DNA of 53,344 nucleotides from Staphylococcus coagulans (lineage in GTDB: Bacteria; Bacillota; Bacilli; Staphylococcales; Staphylococcaceae), in NCBI RefSeq assembly GCF_002901995.1, contig NZ_PPQN01000040.1, positions 1 to 53,344 on the forward strand, in the 5' to 3' direction. Below the pieces are notes generated by a model. That model searched no databases, was not told the origin of the DNA, and worked only from the letters and a program-made list of their open reading frames with translations. Of the stretch, positions 9,556 through 18,878 are shown piece after piece. Made by a program: the position numbers and the translations under genes. Each line of letters starts with the position of its first letter. Position 1 is the first letter of the stretch.

Positions 9556-10221
9556 TTATGAACGCGAATCCACTTGTCTATATGTATGAATTACATGTTC
9601 GATTTTCTTGAGCACGATATCAATCGACTCGGGGTTTTCATATAAGTCGTATTCTTTAATATTGACACGAACAACTGGACAAGCGTTAAATTGATTAATC
9701 CAATCGTCATAACGTTTAAACAACATTTTCCAATATTCTGGATCAGTTTCGATTTCCATTTGACGTCCACGTGTTTGAATGCGTTCAATCACAGTGTCAT
9801 AATCAGATTCGAGATAAATAAGGACATCCGGCTTAGGAAAGTAAGGTGTTAATACCATTGCCTCGAAAAGGTTTGAGTAGGTCTGGAAATCTTCTTCAGA
9901 CATTGTACCTTGTTCTTCATGCATTTTCGCAAAAATATCGACGTCTTCATAAATAGAACGATCTTGTACAAAACCACCGCCATATTCGAACATACGTTTT
10001 TGTTCTTTGAAACGCTCTGCTAAAAAGTAAATTTGAAGATGGAAACTCCATCGATTGAAATCTTGATAAAATTTATCGAGGTAAGGATTATTTTCGACAT
10101 TTTCATAAGAAGTTCGAAAGTTAAGCTTCTCAGCTAAAGCTTGCGTTAATGATGATTTACCAACACCAACGGTTCCAGCTATTGTAATAATAGCATTGGA
10201 AGGAATGTTATATTGATTCAT
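9556..10221 (-). CDS. dck: deoxyadenosine/deoxycytidine kinase
   Basis: Salvage kinase that phosphorylates deoxyadenosine and deoxycytidine. Its 221 residues show the P-loop GTVGVGKSS (16-24), the catalytic and substrate-binding region QDRSIYEDVDIFAKMH, and the lid arginines RGRQMEIE. It closely resembles the Bacillus Dck protein as I remember it (FHLQIYFLAERFKEQK, LFEAMVMTPYF-type segments). It begins one base after the dgk stop codon, with its GGAGG site inside the end of dgk, so the pair is one operon with dgk first. Confidence 0.9.
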   Translation of the reverse strand: MNQYNIPSNAIITIAGTVGVGKSSLTQALAEKLNFRTSYENVENNPYLDKFYQDFNRWSFHLQIYFLAERFKEQKRMFEYGGGFVQDRSIYEDVDIFAKMHEEQGTMSEEDFQTYSNLFEAMVLTPYFPKPDVLIYLESDYDTVIERIQTRGRQMEIETDPEYWKMLFKRYDDWINQFNACPVVRVNIKEYDLYENPESIDIVLKKIEHVIHTYRQVDSRS

Positions 10222-10222
10222 T

Positions 10223-10831
10223 TCATTTGCCTCCGATTAGTTCGTTAATTTGTTCTAATACATGCGCATAGTCATCAGGATTTTCAACAAAGTCAATTTT
10301 TGTTGTGTCAATCCATAAAACATGATGACCATCATTTTTTAATGATTGATAGTAATTTGCATAATCTTCTTTAAGTTTTAATAAATAATCATCTTGGATA
10401 TTCGCTTCGAAATCACGATCTCGTTTGGCGATACGTGCTTTAAGTATACTTAAATCTGCATCTAAAATAACAGTGAAGTCTGGAGAAATCAGATCTTCCG
10501 TTAAAATATCATAAATTCTGGAAAATTTATCATATTCCTTATCATTTAAAGTATTACGCGCAAAAATTTTGTTTTTATAAATATGATAGTCGCTGACAAT
10601 GCCACCATCGTATTCAGCTAGATCTTGATAAGCTTTGTAACGATGACATAAGAAAAACATTTCCGTTTGAAAACTCCATTTGGAAATATCTGTATAAAAA
10701 TCTGATAGATAAGGATTTTCGCCGACAATTTCTTTTGCTTCATAAAAGTGATAAGATTGACTCAACTTATGCGCTAATGAAGATTTGCCAACGCCTATCG
10801 GTCCTTCGATTGCGATAAACGGTTTTTTCAT
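10223..10831 (-). CDS. dgk: deoxyguanosine kinase
   Basis: First gene of the two-kinase operon; salvages deoxyguanosine to dGMP. It has 202 residues, P-loop GPIGVGKSS (10-18) and lid KRDRDFE. Where the partner kinase has QDRSIYED, this protein has VSDYHIYKNKIFA, the variant that Bacillus Dgk also carries; that is what separates it from Dck. It is divergent from tadA across 69 bp. Confidence 0.88.
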   Translation of the reverse strand: MKKPFIAIEGPIGVGKSSLAHKLSQSYHFYEAKEIVGENPYLSDFYTDISKWSFQTEMFFLCHRYKAYQDLAEYDGGIVSDYHIYKNKIFARNTLNDKEYDKFSRIYDILTEDLISPDFTVILDADLSILKARIAKRDRDFEANIQDDYLLKLKEDYANYYQSLKNDGHHVLWIDTTKIDFVENPDDYAHVLEQINELIGGK

Positions 10832-10888
10832 ATTTTTCTCTCCATAAAAATTTTATTGAACCAGTATTACAAATTTTAACATAAGTGA

Positions 10889-11380
<492 letters not shown>

Positions 11381-11399
11381 GCTGTGATTAAGTTATCGA

Positions 11400-11500
11400 G
11401 GCATGAAAAAAAGATATGAGTTGGTGCCAAGTGTAAACAACAAATCCCCGACTGAATGACATAGCCTTGTACCAACAATCCTTTCTTTCGTTTAAATAAA
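11400..11500. ncRNA. hairpin-forming intergenic segment, possible small RNA
   Basis: GTTGGTGCCAAG (11419-11430) can pair with CTTGTACCAAC (11472-11482), leaving a roughly 40-base loop that holds TCCCCGAC. On the minus strand the stem is followed, after eight bases, by TTTTTTT, so a minus-strand transcript could end here; on the plus strand it is followed by a T-rich but interrupted run and could serve tadA. No RNA family is recognised. Confidence 0.3.
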
Positions 11501-11602
11501 TGAAGATGTTTGAACAATACTTATTGTCATAATTTTGATAGAATGAGACTGTATTTGAGACAGTCATTTTATAGTTAAAACATAAAAGAGAGAGGGATAA
11601 AG

Positions 11603-12469
11603 ATGGTAAAACTTATTGCCACAGACATGGACGGCACGTTGTTAAACGCAGCACATGAAGTTTCACAAGAAAATATTGAAGCCATTCAATACGCACAATC
11701 ACGCGGTGTTACAGTAACCATTGCGACAGGCCGAGCGTTTTATGAAGCGAATGATCCGATTAAACCAACAGGATTAAAAGTCCCATATATTTGTTTGAAT
11801 GGCGCAGAAGTCCGTGATGAAAGCTTTGATATTGTCCATACATCGAGTCTAAATCATGAACTTTATCAACGTATTCGAAACGTGCTGGTTCGTGAAAATA
11901 TCTATTACCAAATTTATACAAATTTTGGTATTTACACTGAAGACCCTGAGCGTGATTTAGCAATTTATTTGGACATTGCTAAATACTCAGGACAACAACC
12001 TGATGTTGAAAAAATACGTCAACATATTAATCATCGTATTGAAATTGGAACATTAAAAGTAGTAAACAACTATGACAATATAGAATCCGTAACAGGAGAG
12101 TTAATCATGAAAGTTCTTGCACATGATACGGATTTAGATAAAATTGCCCGAGTGAAGGCTGAATTGTCAGAGAGTAGTAATTTAGCGGTGTCTTCTTCTT
12201 CAAAAGGTAATTTAGAAATTACGCACATAGATGCACAAAAAGGGTTAGCATTATGTGCGATTGCTGAAAAATTAGGCATTGATATGAAAGATACCATGGC
12301 AATCGGTGACAATTTGAACGATAAATCAATGCTAGATCGTGCAGGTATTGCTGTGGCAATGGACAATGCTTTACCTGAATTAAAAGAAAATGCCACTTTT
12401 GTAACAGCTTCGAATGAAGAAAGTGGTGTCGCAAAAGCAATCTATCGTGTTTTAGGTGAGAATAATTAA
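11603..12469 (+). CDS. Cof-type HAD-IIB phosphatase
   Basis: A 288-residue member of the Cof/YidA sugar-phosphatase group. Motif I is IATDMDGTLLN (5-15), motif II is TIATGR with the Cof signature, and the C-terminal motifs are KGLALCAIAEKLG and AIGDNLNDKSML, with the large C2B cap in between. Substrate specificity in this family is broad (sugar phosphates, PLP, FMN). AGAGAGAGGG precedes the ATG. An extended -10 TGA-TAGAAT (11536-11544) and a GACTGT/ACAGTC hairpin (11547-11565) lie upstream. In S. aureus the sdr surface-protein genes follow this gene; here a terminator and folE2 follow instead. Confidence 0.88.
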   Translation: MVKLIATDMDGTLLNAAHEVSQENIEAIQYAQSRGVTVTIATGRAFYEANDPIKPTGLKVPYICLNGAEVRDESFDIVHTSSLNHELYQRIRNVLVRENIYYQIYTNFGIYTEDPERDLAIYLDIAKYSGQQPDVEKIRQHINHRIEIGTLKVVNNYDNIESVTGELIMKVLAHDTDLDKIARVKAELSESSNLAVSSSSKGNLEITHIDAQKGLALCAIAEKLGIDMKDTMAIGDNLNDKSMLDRAGIAVAMDNALPELKENATFVTASNEESGVAKAIYRVLGENN

Positions 12470-12554
12470 TTTGGCTTAAGCGTGATACTGCATATTGTCT
12501 TTTAACTCTATTATAGCGGGTATAATCCATCTAGCATGATGGATTTTGTATCAA

Positions 12555-12601
12555 TCGGATTGGTGAAATGATATTTCAATTTTGCCTTTCCGATTTTTTT
12601 A
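12555..12601 (+). terminator. terminator of the Cof-type HAD gene
   Basis: AATCGGA and TCCGATT arms with an inner TGAAAT/ATTTCA stem, followed by seven T residues. A smaller hairpin AATCCATC/GATGGATT precedes it at 12526-12547. Confidence 0.75.
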
Positions 12602-12671
12602 TGAATAAAAATAGAGAATCACTATAACGACGGTAAATTGTCTAGTTCCCAAGAACAATTTATAAACCAAT

Positions 12672-12710
12672 AAAAAAGAACTCTAGATTATTGGTTTAAT
12701 CTAGAGTCCC
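12672..12710 (-). terminator. terminator of the yojF-bshB2-folE2 operon
   Basis: Arms ACTCTAGATT (12680-12689) and AATCTAGAGT (12698-12707); on the minus strand the stem is followed by TTCTTTTTTATTG. It lies about 60 bp beyond the folE2 stop codon. Confidence 0.8.
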
Positions 12711-12770
12711 TTCTAAATCATTAAAATTATGATGAGTTTGCCTCAAAAAAGATAATTTTATGAGTGCAAA

Positions 12771-13652
12771 CTATGATTTTCTATATTTCAATTTTGCAAA
12801 CGCATCATGCTGATGGATAGATTCCTCGTTACGACATTCAATATCGAAGCCTTCTATCCAGTTGACCTCTACTAAGTCAGCAGCAATCAAGCGTATTAAA
12901 TCTTCTACAAAACGTGGATTTTCGTAAGCGCGCTCTGTTACTCTTTTTTCATCAGGTCTTTTTAAGATAGGATAAAGCATTGAGCTCGCATTGGCTTCCA
13001 TTGCATCTAAAATAATCTCTTTATAGTTTTCAGGTAATATCGCGTTTTTGTCAATATATGTTTTGACAGTAATCATACCACGTTGATTGTGTGCAGAGTA
13101 TTCACTGATTTCCTTAGAACATGGACAGAGCGTTGTCACTGCAGCCTCAATTGTCAATTCTTTGCGTGTAACTTGATCGTTATCGACAGCTAAACCATAT
13201 GTGACGTCTGCATGGCCAATTGCTTTAATTTGAGTGACTGGGCTCAAGCGATCAAAAAACCACTTTCCGCTCACGTCTACACCAGCACTTCGTTGTTTCA
13301 TACTTGTTTTGAGACGATTCATCAGTTGTGTTAATGCTTCAAATTCAAGTCGAATCCCATTGTCATATTCCGCTTCAACAGATTCTAATATACGACTCAT
13401 GTTAATGCCTTTTTCATCTTGCGTCAGGCTTGTCGAAAAGCTAAAATTACCAGCCGTTTGGTATTGATCAATCCAAACAGGATAAACGAGATTTTTAATT
13501 CCTACTTCTTCTATTTCAAATAAGAAATTTTTATGCGTACTTTGAAGGTCGGGCATTTCAGATTTTGTTGTCGGCTTACTTCCATTAACGGGATCAACCG
13601 AACCGAAATGTCTCCAACGACCTTCACGCGTTGATAAATCAAATTCAGTCAT
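12771..13652 (-). CDS. folE2: GTP cyclohydrolase I, type IB
   Basis: Converts GTP to dihydroneopterin triphosphate, the first step of folate synthesis, using the zinc-independent COG1469/FolE2 fold. The 293 residues include the active-site [20 protein letters not shown] region (173-192) with C176, C178 and H188, and the C-terminal [24 protein letters not shown]. It follows bshB2 by 47 bp on the same strand and has its own terminator, so it is probably the last gene of that operon. FolE2 is often made under zinc limitation in bacteria with both types; no Zur site was recognised here. Confidence 0.93.
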   Translation of the reverse strand: MTEFDLSTREGRWRHFGSVDPVNGSKPTTKSEMPDLQSTHKNFLFEIEEVGIKNLVYPVWIDQYQTAGNFSFSTSLTQDEKGINMSRILESVEAEYDNGIRLEFEALTQLMNRLKTSMKQRSAGVDVSGKWFFDRLSPVTQIKAIGHADVTYGLAVDNDQVTRKELTIEAAVTTLCPCSKEISEYSAHNQRGMITVKTYIDKNAILPENYKEIILDAMEANASSMLYPILKRPDEKRVTERAYENPRFVEDLIRLIAADLVEVNWIEGFDIECRNEESIHQHDAFAKLKYRKS

Positions 13653-13699
13653 GTATCTTCCTCCACTAAATTTTCACAGTAATACGAATGTCATACCAT

Positions 13700-14377
13700 T
13701 TATTTAAATTGATAAGTCCAAAATGTTTCTCTTGTTAAATAAGCTGCTGCATCTTTGGGTACACCCGATGCCTGTCCTTGAGGATTCGCAAGTTGTTCTA
13801 AAAACGGACCTGTTTGTGAACGATGCGCCTCAAAAGCAGCAAATTTTTGGTCTCTATAGTCTGAAATGTCATTGATGATATCAGGTTCACCGAGCACATC
13901 AATGGCGTCGTTACTGAATGCTACAAGTTGTAGTCTTGGGCGACGACTTTCTTCCATTCGACCTACTGTTCTTACAACAGCTTCAGCAGTCGCTTCATGA
14001 TCTGGGTGAACCGCATGCCCAGGATAGAAAGAAATAATGGTTGTAGGTTGCGTCTCATCAATTAATTTTTGAACCATCGCATCCATTTCTTCATGGGGTT
14101 CAAATTCAACCGTTTTATCGCGTAGCCCCATTTTACGTAAATCTGTAATCCCAATCGCCTTTGCAGCATCTTCAAGTTCGCGTTCACGAATATTAGGCAG
14201 TGATTCGCGTGTCGCGATAGGGGGATTTCCTAAGTTACGTGCCATTTGACCAAGTGTCAGACAAGCATAAGTAACTGGCACACCGTCGTTGATATAACGT
14301 GCAAGTGTACCAGCAGAGGAGAATGTCTCATCGTCAGGATGAGGAAAGATGACAAGAATATGTTTTTCAATCGTCAT
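13700..14377 (-). CDS. bshB2: bacillithiol biosynthesis deacetylase BshB2
   Basis: PIG-L/LmbE-family zinc deacetylase of 225 residues that removes acetyl from GlcNAc-malate in bacillithiol synthesis, or acts on bacillithiol conjugates. Zinc motif PHPDDE at 12-17 and the second motif HPDH at 124-127 are both present. It follows a YojF-like gene by 18 bp, the same pair as Bacillus yojF-yojG (bshB2), which separates it from BshB1. It lies in the yojF-bshB2-folE2 run. Confidence 0.9.
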   Translation of the reverse strand: MTIEKHILVIFPHPDDETFSSAGTLARYINDGVPVTYACLTLGQMARNLGNPPIATRESLPNIRERELEDAAKAIGITDLRKMGLRDKTVEFEPHEEMDAMVQKLIDETQPTTIISFYPGHAVHPDHEATAEAVVRTVGRMEESRRPRLQLVAFSNDAIDVLGEPDIINDISDYRDQKFAAFEAHRSQTGPFLEQLANPQGQASGVPKDAAAYLTRETFWTYQFK

Positions 14378-14395
14378 TTGTATTCGTACTCCTTT

Positions 14396-14764
14396 CTACG
14401 CCTTAAAAGGTTTGCGACTAATTTCAAGTGCTGCCGCAAGTTGACCTTCATAATTAAATCCTGCTAATAAGAACTCCTCATCATCGTTCACTTCATAGTG
14501 TGTTAAGCCTTGAACGTAAACCCAACCGTTGTTGTCGAGCTTTAAACCTACGCGATAAGGATCCTTGCCGCCCCCTTTAAGTTGGGCGTGCTGATAAGTC
14601 AGCTGTATATTTCTTAAAAATGTGCCTGCGTTGAATACACGCTGATCAAAATGATTCGCATAAGCGCCATTTGTTGTCTCAACGTGGACATAGACAGGTT
14701 CATTGGCATAGTCATCAAATAATTTATGAACAGTTTCGTCTGTAATCGGTTGCAAAAAATTCAC
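14396..14764 (-). CDS. YojF-like (DUF1806) protein
   Basis: A 122-residue protein of unknown activity, found next to bshB2 in Bacillus and staphylococci, hence probably linked to bacillithiol. Conserved-looking blocks are VYVHVETTNGAYANHFD, RNIQLTYQHAQLKG, YRVGLKLDNNGWVYVQGLTHYE and EFLLAGFNYEGQLA. No transmembrane or signal segment. The start is uncertain: GTG at 14764 lies only 2-5 bases from AGGAAGG, while TTG at 14755 has better spacing. It is first in the operon with bshB2 and probably folE2. Confidence 0.8.
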   Translation of the reverse strand: MNFLQPITDETVHKLFDDYANEPVYVHVETTNGAYANHFDQRVFNAGTFLRNIQLTYQHAQLKGGGKDPYRVGLKLDNNGWVYVQGLTHYEVNDDEEFLLAGFNYEGQLAAALEISRKPFKA

Positions 14765-14834
14765 TGCCTTCCTGATTATGGTTATCTGTCCATTTTACTA
14801 AAAAAGAAAGAAAATTAATATAGCTCTGCTCATT

Positions 14835-15680
14835 TTAATCCTCAAATAAAAGCAAATCTTTACTTAATTGAGGTGTGGGTTGTCTTCTCATCACGAGCTG
14901 TTGATAACTTTCTGTAAAATAATCAAGACGCTCTTGATCTTGTAAAAGATGATAGCTGAGTAGGTCAATAATAAAGTGATTGGCTAATTGTGAATTGATA
15001 AAATACGCATCATGCGTACGACTGCGATCGGCAGTGATAATAATACGGTCACAATAAGTTTCAAGTGCAGGCGTGCGCAAATGAGAAATAGCAATAATCG
15101 TCGCCTCATTTTGGTGTCCATGATAAATGCTATCAATAATTTCTTGCGTCGCACCACTATTGGTAAAAGCAACAATGGTTGTTTTGTTATTGCACATATG
15201 CCCGGCGACAGTCATTAAATGGGCATCAGTAATCGCAAGCGTATTAAACCCCATACGAGCAGTACGAAAATAAAGTTCTTGCGCGCTCAGTCCAGAACTA
15301 CCAATACCGATAAAAATTGTTTTTTCGCTGTTTCTAATGGTATTTACGAGGTAGAGCAAATCTGACTCAACTAAAAATTCTCCGGTATGATCCATAATTG
15401 AACGATAGTGTTGGTGCAAAATTTGTATAGACGGACTATTATGAATCGGCTTCACTTGCAATTCATGTTGAATAGCGAATCGAAAAGATTGAAAGCTATC
15501 ATACTGTAGTTTATAAGCAAAGCGCGTCACACTTGAAGGCGATACCCCAATCACATCAGCTAAATTATTTATGGCGCCAATATCCATTTGGTAATCGATA
15601 TTTAAAATATAATTTGCAATTTGTCGATCTACTTTTGTGAAAAGATGTTGATATTGTTGAATACGATTTTCAATTTTCAT
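14835..15680 (-). CDS. RpiR/MurR-family transcriptional regulator
   Basis: A 281-residue sugar-phosphate-sensing regulator. Residues 1-75 form the RpiR helix-turn-helix (LADVIGVSPSSVTRFAYKL), and residues 100-240 the SIS domain (IFIGIGSSGLSAQELYFR, AFTNSGATQEIIDSI). It is transcribed away from nanE across a 414-bp region that contains two inverted repeats of TTTCAA/TTGAAA, so it most likely controls nanE-nagB in response to an amino-sugar phosphate, as NanR does elsewhere. AAAGGAGAA precedes the ATG. Repressor versus activator is not decided by sequence. Confidence 0.87.
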   Translation of the reverse strand: MKIENRIQQYQHLFTKVDRQIANYILNIDYQMDIGAINNLADVIGVSPSSVTRFAYKLQYDSFQSFRFAIQHELQVKPIHNSPSIQILHQHYRSIMDHTGEFLVESDLLYLVNTIRNSEKTIFIGIGSSGLSAQELYFRTARMGFNTLAITDAHLMTVAGHMCNNKTTIVAFTNSGATQEIIDSIYHGHQNEATIIAISHLRTPALETYCDRIIITADRSRTHDAYFINSQLANHFIIDLLSYHLLQDQERLDYFTESYQQLVMRRQPTPQLSKDLLLFED

Positions 15681-15706
15681 AGCAATTCTCCTTTAATCTC
15701 ATTGTA

Positions 15707-15770
15707 TTTGAAAAGATTTTTCAAAACAATGGATTTTATTGACGATTTTTTTCAAAATGATATATTGAAA
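15707..15770. promoter_or_regulatory. putative RpiR operators at the nanE promoter
   Basis: Two inverted repeats built on the same half site: TTTGAAAA-GAT-TTTTCAAA (15707-15725, perfect 8-3-8) and TTTCAA-N9-TTGAAA (15750-15770). The first lies above the -35 and the second covers the spacer and -10 of the nanE promoter, a layout that fits repression by the divergent RpiR protein. Confidence 0.55.
15739..15766 (+). promoter_or_regulatory. promoter toward nanE
   Basis: TTGACG (15739-15744), 16-bp spacer, TATATT (15761-15766) with an extended TG. It would leave a 5' leader of about 320 bases before nanE. Confidence 0.55.
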
Positions 15771-16094
15771 GTGGACAGATGATGCATTGAAACACAAAGC
15801 ATAAACGCATAGTTATGCACCTTGTACTGTACTTTAAAAATGAAGTATTTTTTAGCCGTACGTTTTCAACTGTGAAAGATGTTGCGTAGAACGATTTGAA
15901 TTGAATGAAGCATCATTGAAATCATAAATATAGACAGATTTTTTTAATGAAATATGGCGTAGGCTATGAATAGATATATACTTCAAAAAATGAAAAGTAG
16001 TCATATGATGGATAAAAATAGCTGAATCGAAGCGTAAACCTATGTCATACAGGTCAAAACAAATGAACAGACAACGAAAGGAATGTGGAAAAAT
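15771..16094 (+). other. long nanE leader, no gene recognised
   Basis: About 320 bp with stops in all plus frames. A minus-strand reading frame overlapping the nanE start has no ribosome site or family resemblance and is taken as chance. No terminator-antiterminator pair was recognised. It could hold a decayed gene or a second promoter close to nanE. Confidence 0.3.
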
Positions 16095-16766
16095 ATGAAA
16101 ATACCTCAAGGCTTGGTCGTATCGTGTCAAGCGTTACCAGATGAACCGTTGCATTCATCTTGGATTATGAGCAAAATGGCTTTAGCAGCCAAAGAAGGCG
16201 GCGCGGTAGGGATAAGAGCAAATACAAAAGCAGATATTATGGCAATTCAAAAAGAAGTAGACTTGCCTATTATAGGCATTGTAAAACGCGATTATCCTAA
16301 CTCCTCTGTTTTTATCACTGCGACACAAAAAGAAGTGGATGAACTAATTGAGAGTGGTTGTGAAGTGATAGCACTAGATGCCACATTGCGAGAACGTCCA
16401 GCGCAAGATTTAGAAACACTAGTGACATATATAAGAGAAAAAGCGCCACAAGTTGAAATTATGGCAGATATTGCGACGATTGAAGAAGCTAAAAATGCGG
16501 ATCGTCTAGGCTTTGATTATATAGGAACTACTTTGAGAGGCTATACAGAAGAAACACAAGGACAAGTTTTGTATGATCAAGACTTTAAATTTTTAACAGA
16601 TGTTTTGTCAGTCGTACAGCAAAAAGTGATTGCTGAAGGGAATGTGATCACACCGGAAATGTTGAAAACTGTATTTGAAAAAGGGGTATATGCTGCAGTA
16701 GTAGGCGGTGCAATTACAAGACCTCGAGATATTACAAGACGATTTGTAAAAATGATTGAGGAGTAG
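16095..16766 (+). CDS. nanE: N-acetylmannosamine-6-phosphate 2-epimerase
   Basis: Interconverts ManNAc-6-P and GlcNAc-6-P, a step of sialic acid and N-acetylmannosamine use. TIM-barrel protein of 223 residues with [20 protein letters not shown] N-terminus ([17 protein letters not shown]), [42 protein letters not shown] and VVGGAITRP. The start chosen at 16095 matches the family N-terminus; the in-frame ATG at 16083 falls on the ribosome site AAAGGA. Nine bp later follows nagB. No nanA or nanK is in the window, so sialate lyase and kinase must be elsewhere, or environmental ManNAc enters as phosphate. Confidence 0.93.
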   Translation: MKIPQGLVVSCQALPDEPLHSSWIMSKMALAAKEGGAVGIRANTKADIMAIQKEVDLPIIGIVKRDYPNSSVFITATQKEVDELIESGCEVIALDATLRERPAQDLETLVTYIREKAPQVEIMADIATIEEAKNADRLGFDYIGTTLRGYTEETQGQVLYDQDFKFLTDVLSVVQQKVIAEGNVITPEMLKTVFEKGVYAAVVGGAITRPRDITRRFVKMIEE

Positions 16767-16775
16767 GATGCGAAG

Positions 16776-17498
16776 ATGAAAATTATCAATTTAGGTTCAG
16801 AAGCACATGCCTCGTTCCATGTAGCATGTGAACTTTACAAACAAATGTTGTATCAAAAAGAGAGTCGCTTAGGATTGGCGACAGGCGGTACAATGGTAAA
16901 AGTGTATGAATATTTAGTCGAGCTACTACAAAAAAATCAATTAGACGTTTCACATATTGAAACTTTTAATTTAGATGAGTATGTTGGCTTAGATGCAAAT
17001 CATGAAGAAAGTTATTATCAATATATGCAGAAAGTACTTTTTAGCGCTTACCCACATTTTGATCCAGAGCGTATCCATCTCCCGAATGGGATTGCACAAG
17101 ATATCCAAGCAGAAGCAAAACGTTACGAATCGTTATTAGAAGCAGGTGGTGCAGTGGACATTCAAATATTAGGTATCGGTCAAAATGGGCATATCGGCTT
17201 TAATGAGCCAGGTACCTCTTTTGATAGCTTAACGCATTGTGTCAACTTGACTGAAAGTACAATTCAAGCGAATAGCCGTTATTTTGAAACGATTGATGAC
17301 GTACCTAAACAGGCGATTTCAATGGGCTTACATTCAATTATGAAAGCAAAACGTATTATTTTGCTTGCTTTTGGTGAGCAAAAAAGAGCGGCTATGCGTC
17401 AATTAATGACAAAAACCATTACAACTGAAGTGCCGGCATCAATATTGCACCGTCACCCGCATGTCGAAGTGTTTGTAGATGATGCTGCAATGCCTTAA
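16776..17498 (+). CDS. nagB: glucosamine-6-phosphate deaminase
   Basis: Converts GlcN-6-P to fructose-6-P and ammonia. The 240-residue protein shows GLATGGTMVKVYEYL (30-44), the catalytic-acid region FNLDEYVGL, and GIGQNGHIGFNEPG with the active-site His. It is the short form without the C-terminal allosteric extension, as in other Firmicutes. It lies 9 bp after nanE, so the two are co-transcribed; GlcNAc-6-P deacetylase (nagA), needed between them, is not in the window. Confidence 0.95.
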   Translation: MKIINLGSEAHASFHVACELYKQMLYQKESRLGLATGGTMVKVYEYLVELLQKNQLDVSHIETFNLDEYVGLDANHEESYYQYMQKVLFSAYPHFDPERIHLPNGIAQDIQAEAKRYESLLEAGGAVDIQILGIGQNGHIGFNEPGTSFDSLTHCVNLTESTIQANSRYFETIDDVPKQAISMGLHSIMKAKRIILLAFGEQKRAAMRQLMTKTITTEVPASILHRHPHVEVFVDDAAMP

Positions 17499-17608
17499 TC
17501 GACAAGGCTTTCCAGTATCTCATCGATATCCGATTTGTTTAATCTCTTATATGTTGGGTAAACATGTTATCATGAGAGTTACAAATTTGACGGAGGATTG
17601 ATGAAATC

Positions 17609-18247
17609 ATGGAATTACAATTAGCTATAGACTTACTAAATAAAGAAGAGGCAGCAGAACTTGCTAAAAAGGTAACTGATTATGTAGACATTGTAGAAAT
17701 CGGAACACCTATCGTAATTAATGAGGGCTTACCTGCCGTTCAACATTTAAAAGAAAATGTAAAAGATGAAGATGTTAAAGTTTTAGCAGACTTAAAAATT
17801 ATGGATGCAGCTGACTATGAAGTAAGTCAAGCTGTTAAATTTGGTGCGGATGTTGTTACGATTTTAGGTGTGGCAGAAGATGCTTCTATTAAAAATGCTG
17901 TAGAAGAAGCGCACAAACACGGTAAACAATTGTTGGTGGACTTAATTGCAGTACAAGATTTAGAAAAACGTGCAAAAGAAATTGATGCACTTGGTGCGGA
18001 CTACATTGCCGTTCATACAGGTTATGACTTACAAGCACAAGGTCAATCGCCACTAGAAAGCTTGAAGAAAGTTAAATCTGTCATTAAAAATGCAAAAGTT
18101 GCAGTTGCAGGTGGTATTAAACCTGAAACTGTTAAAGAAGTGGCTGCTGAATCGCCAGACTTAATTATCGTGGGTGGCGGTATCGCAAACGCTGACGATC
18201 CACGTGAAGCAGCAAAACAAATTCGTGAAGCGATTGAAGGTAAATAA
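17609..18247 (+). CDS. hps: 3-hexulose-6-phosphate synthase
   Basis: Condenses formaldehyde with ribulose-5-phosphate in the ribulose-monophosphate route, here most likely for detoxification. Its 212 residues belong to the OMP-decarboxylase superfamily: the AIDLL start, the metal and catalytic motif ADLKIMDAADYE (with DxKxxD), VAEDASIKNAVEEA, AVHTGYDLQAQGQSPL and VAGGIKPETV. CGGAGG precedes the ATG and an extended -10 TGT-TATCAT lies at 17565-17573. The isomerase gene follows after one base. Confidence 0.93.
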   Translation: MELQLAIDLLNKEEAAELAKKVTDYVDIVEIGTPIVINEGLPAVQHLKENVKDEDVKVLADLKIMDAADYEVSQAVKFGADVVTILGVAEDASIKNAVEEAHKHGKQLLVDLIAVQDLEKRAKEIDALGADYIAVHTGYDLQAQGQSPLESLKKVKSVIKNAKVAVAGGIKPETVKEVAAESPDLIIVGGGIANADDPREAAKQIREAIEGK

Positions 18248-18248
18248 A

Positions 18249-18797
18249 ATGGCTATTCAACAGCAATTTGAACTTATTCATCGTGAGCTTGAACAGACAT
18301 TGTCTCAAGTCGATGAAGAAGCCATCCGACAATTTGAACAAGCTGTGTTAAATACAGAAGCGGTGTTTGTGACAGGTAAAGGACGTTCGGGTTTTGTCGC
18401 AAATGGTTTTGCGATGCGTTTGAACCAACTTGGCCAAAAGGCGCATGTCGTCGGCGAAACGACAACACCCTCTATTCAAAAAGGGGATTTGCTCGTTGTC
18501 ATTTCAGGTTCAGGTTCGACGACACATTTAAAATTATTAGCCGACAAAGCGCATGAAGTAGGTGCAACAATTGCTTTAGTAACGACAAAAGCTGATTCTG
18601 AGATAGGTGAACGTGCAGAAGTGACGCTTGTTCTTCCTGCAGGTACGAAACATCAATCTGAAGGCTCTGCTCAACCGCTCGGTAGTTTATTCGAGCAAAG
18701 TGCGCAGTTGATGTTAGATGGTGTCGTATTAGATTTAATGTCCGCATTAGATATAAACGAGACAACCATGCAAAATAACCATGCTAATTTAGAATAG
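18249..18797 (+). CDS. phi: 6-phospho-3-hexuloisomerase
   Basis: Converts hexulose-6-P from Hps to fructose-6-P. It is a single SIS domain of 182 residues: VFVTGKGRSGFVANGFAMRL (40-59), VVISGSGSTTHL and LPAGTKHQSEGSAQPLGSLFEQ. The reading frame is open upstream into hps, but ATG at 18249, one base after the hps stop, gives the family N-terminus. The tight spacing implies translational coupling with hps. The gene is called hxlB in Bacillus. Confidence 0.93.
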   Translation: MAIQQQFELIHRELEQTLSQVDEEAIRQFEQAVLNTEAVFVTGKGRSGFVANGFAMRLNQLGQKAHVVGETTTPSIQKGDLLVVISGSGSTTHLKLLADKAHEVGATIALVTTKADSEIGERAEVTLVLPAGTKHQSEGSAQPLGSLFEQSAQLMLDGVVLDLMSALDINETTMQNNHANLE

Positions 18798-18836
18798 TAT
18801 CATCAAAAATAAAATCAATGATTTGAAGTTGAGGGA

Positions 18837-18878
18837 AAAGCTAGTTTCTACAGTAGTGATGTGGAACTAGCTTTTTTT
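18837..18878 (+). terminator. terminator of hps-phi
   Basis: AAAAGCTAGTT (18837-18847) paired with AACTAGCTTTTTTT (18865-18878). Confidence 0.8.

Noticed and set aside
10223-10831. Mutated kinase lacking the DRS motif
   Set aside because: The SDYHIYK variant is normal for Bacillus-type deoxyguanosine kinase.
15852-16130. Minus-strand 92-codon frame opposite the nanE leader
   Set aside because: Overlaps the nanE start, has no ribosome site and an odd composition (His, Phe, Ile rich).
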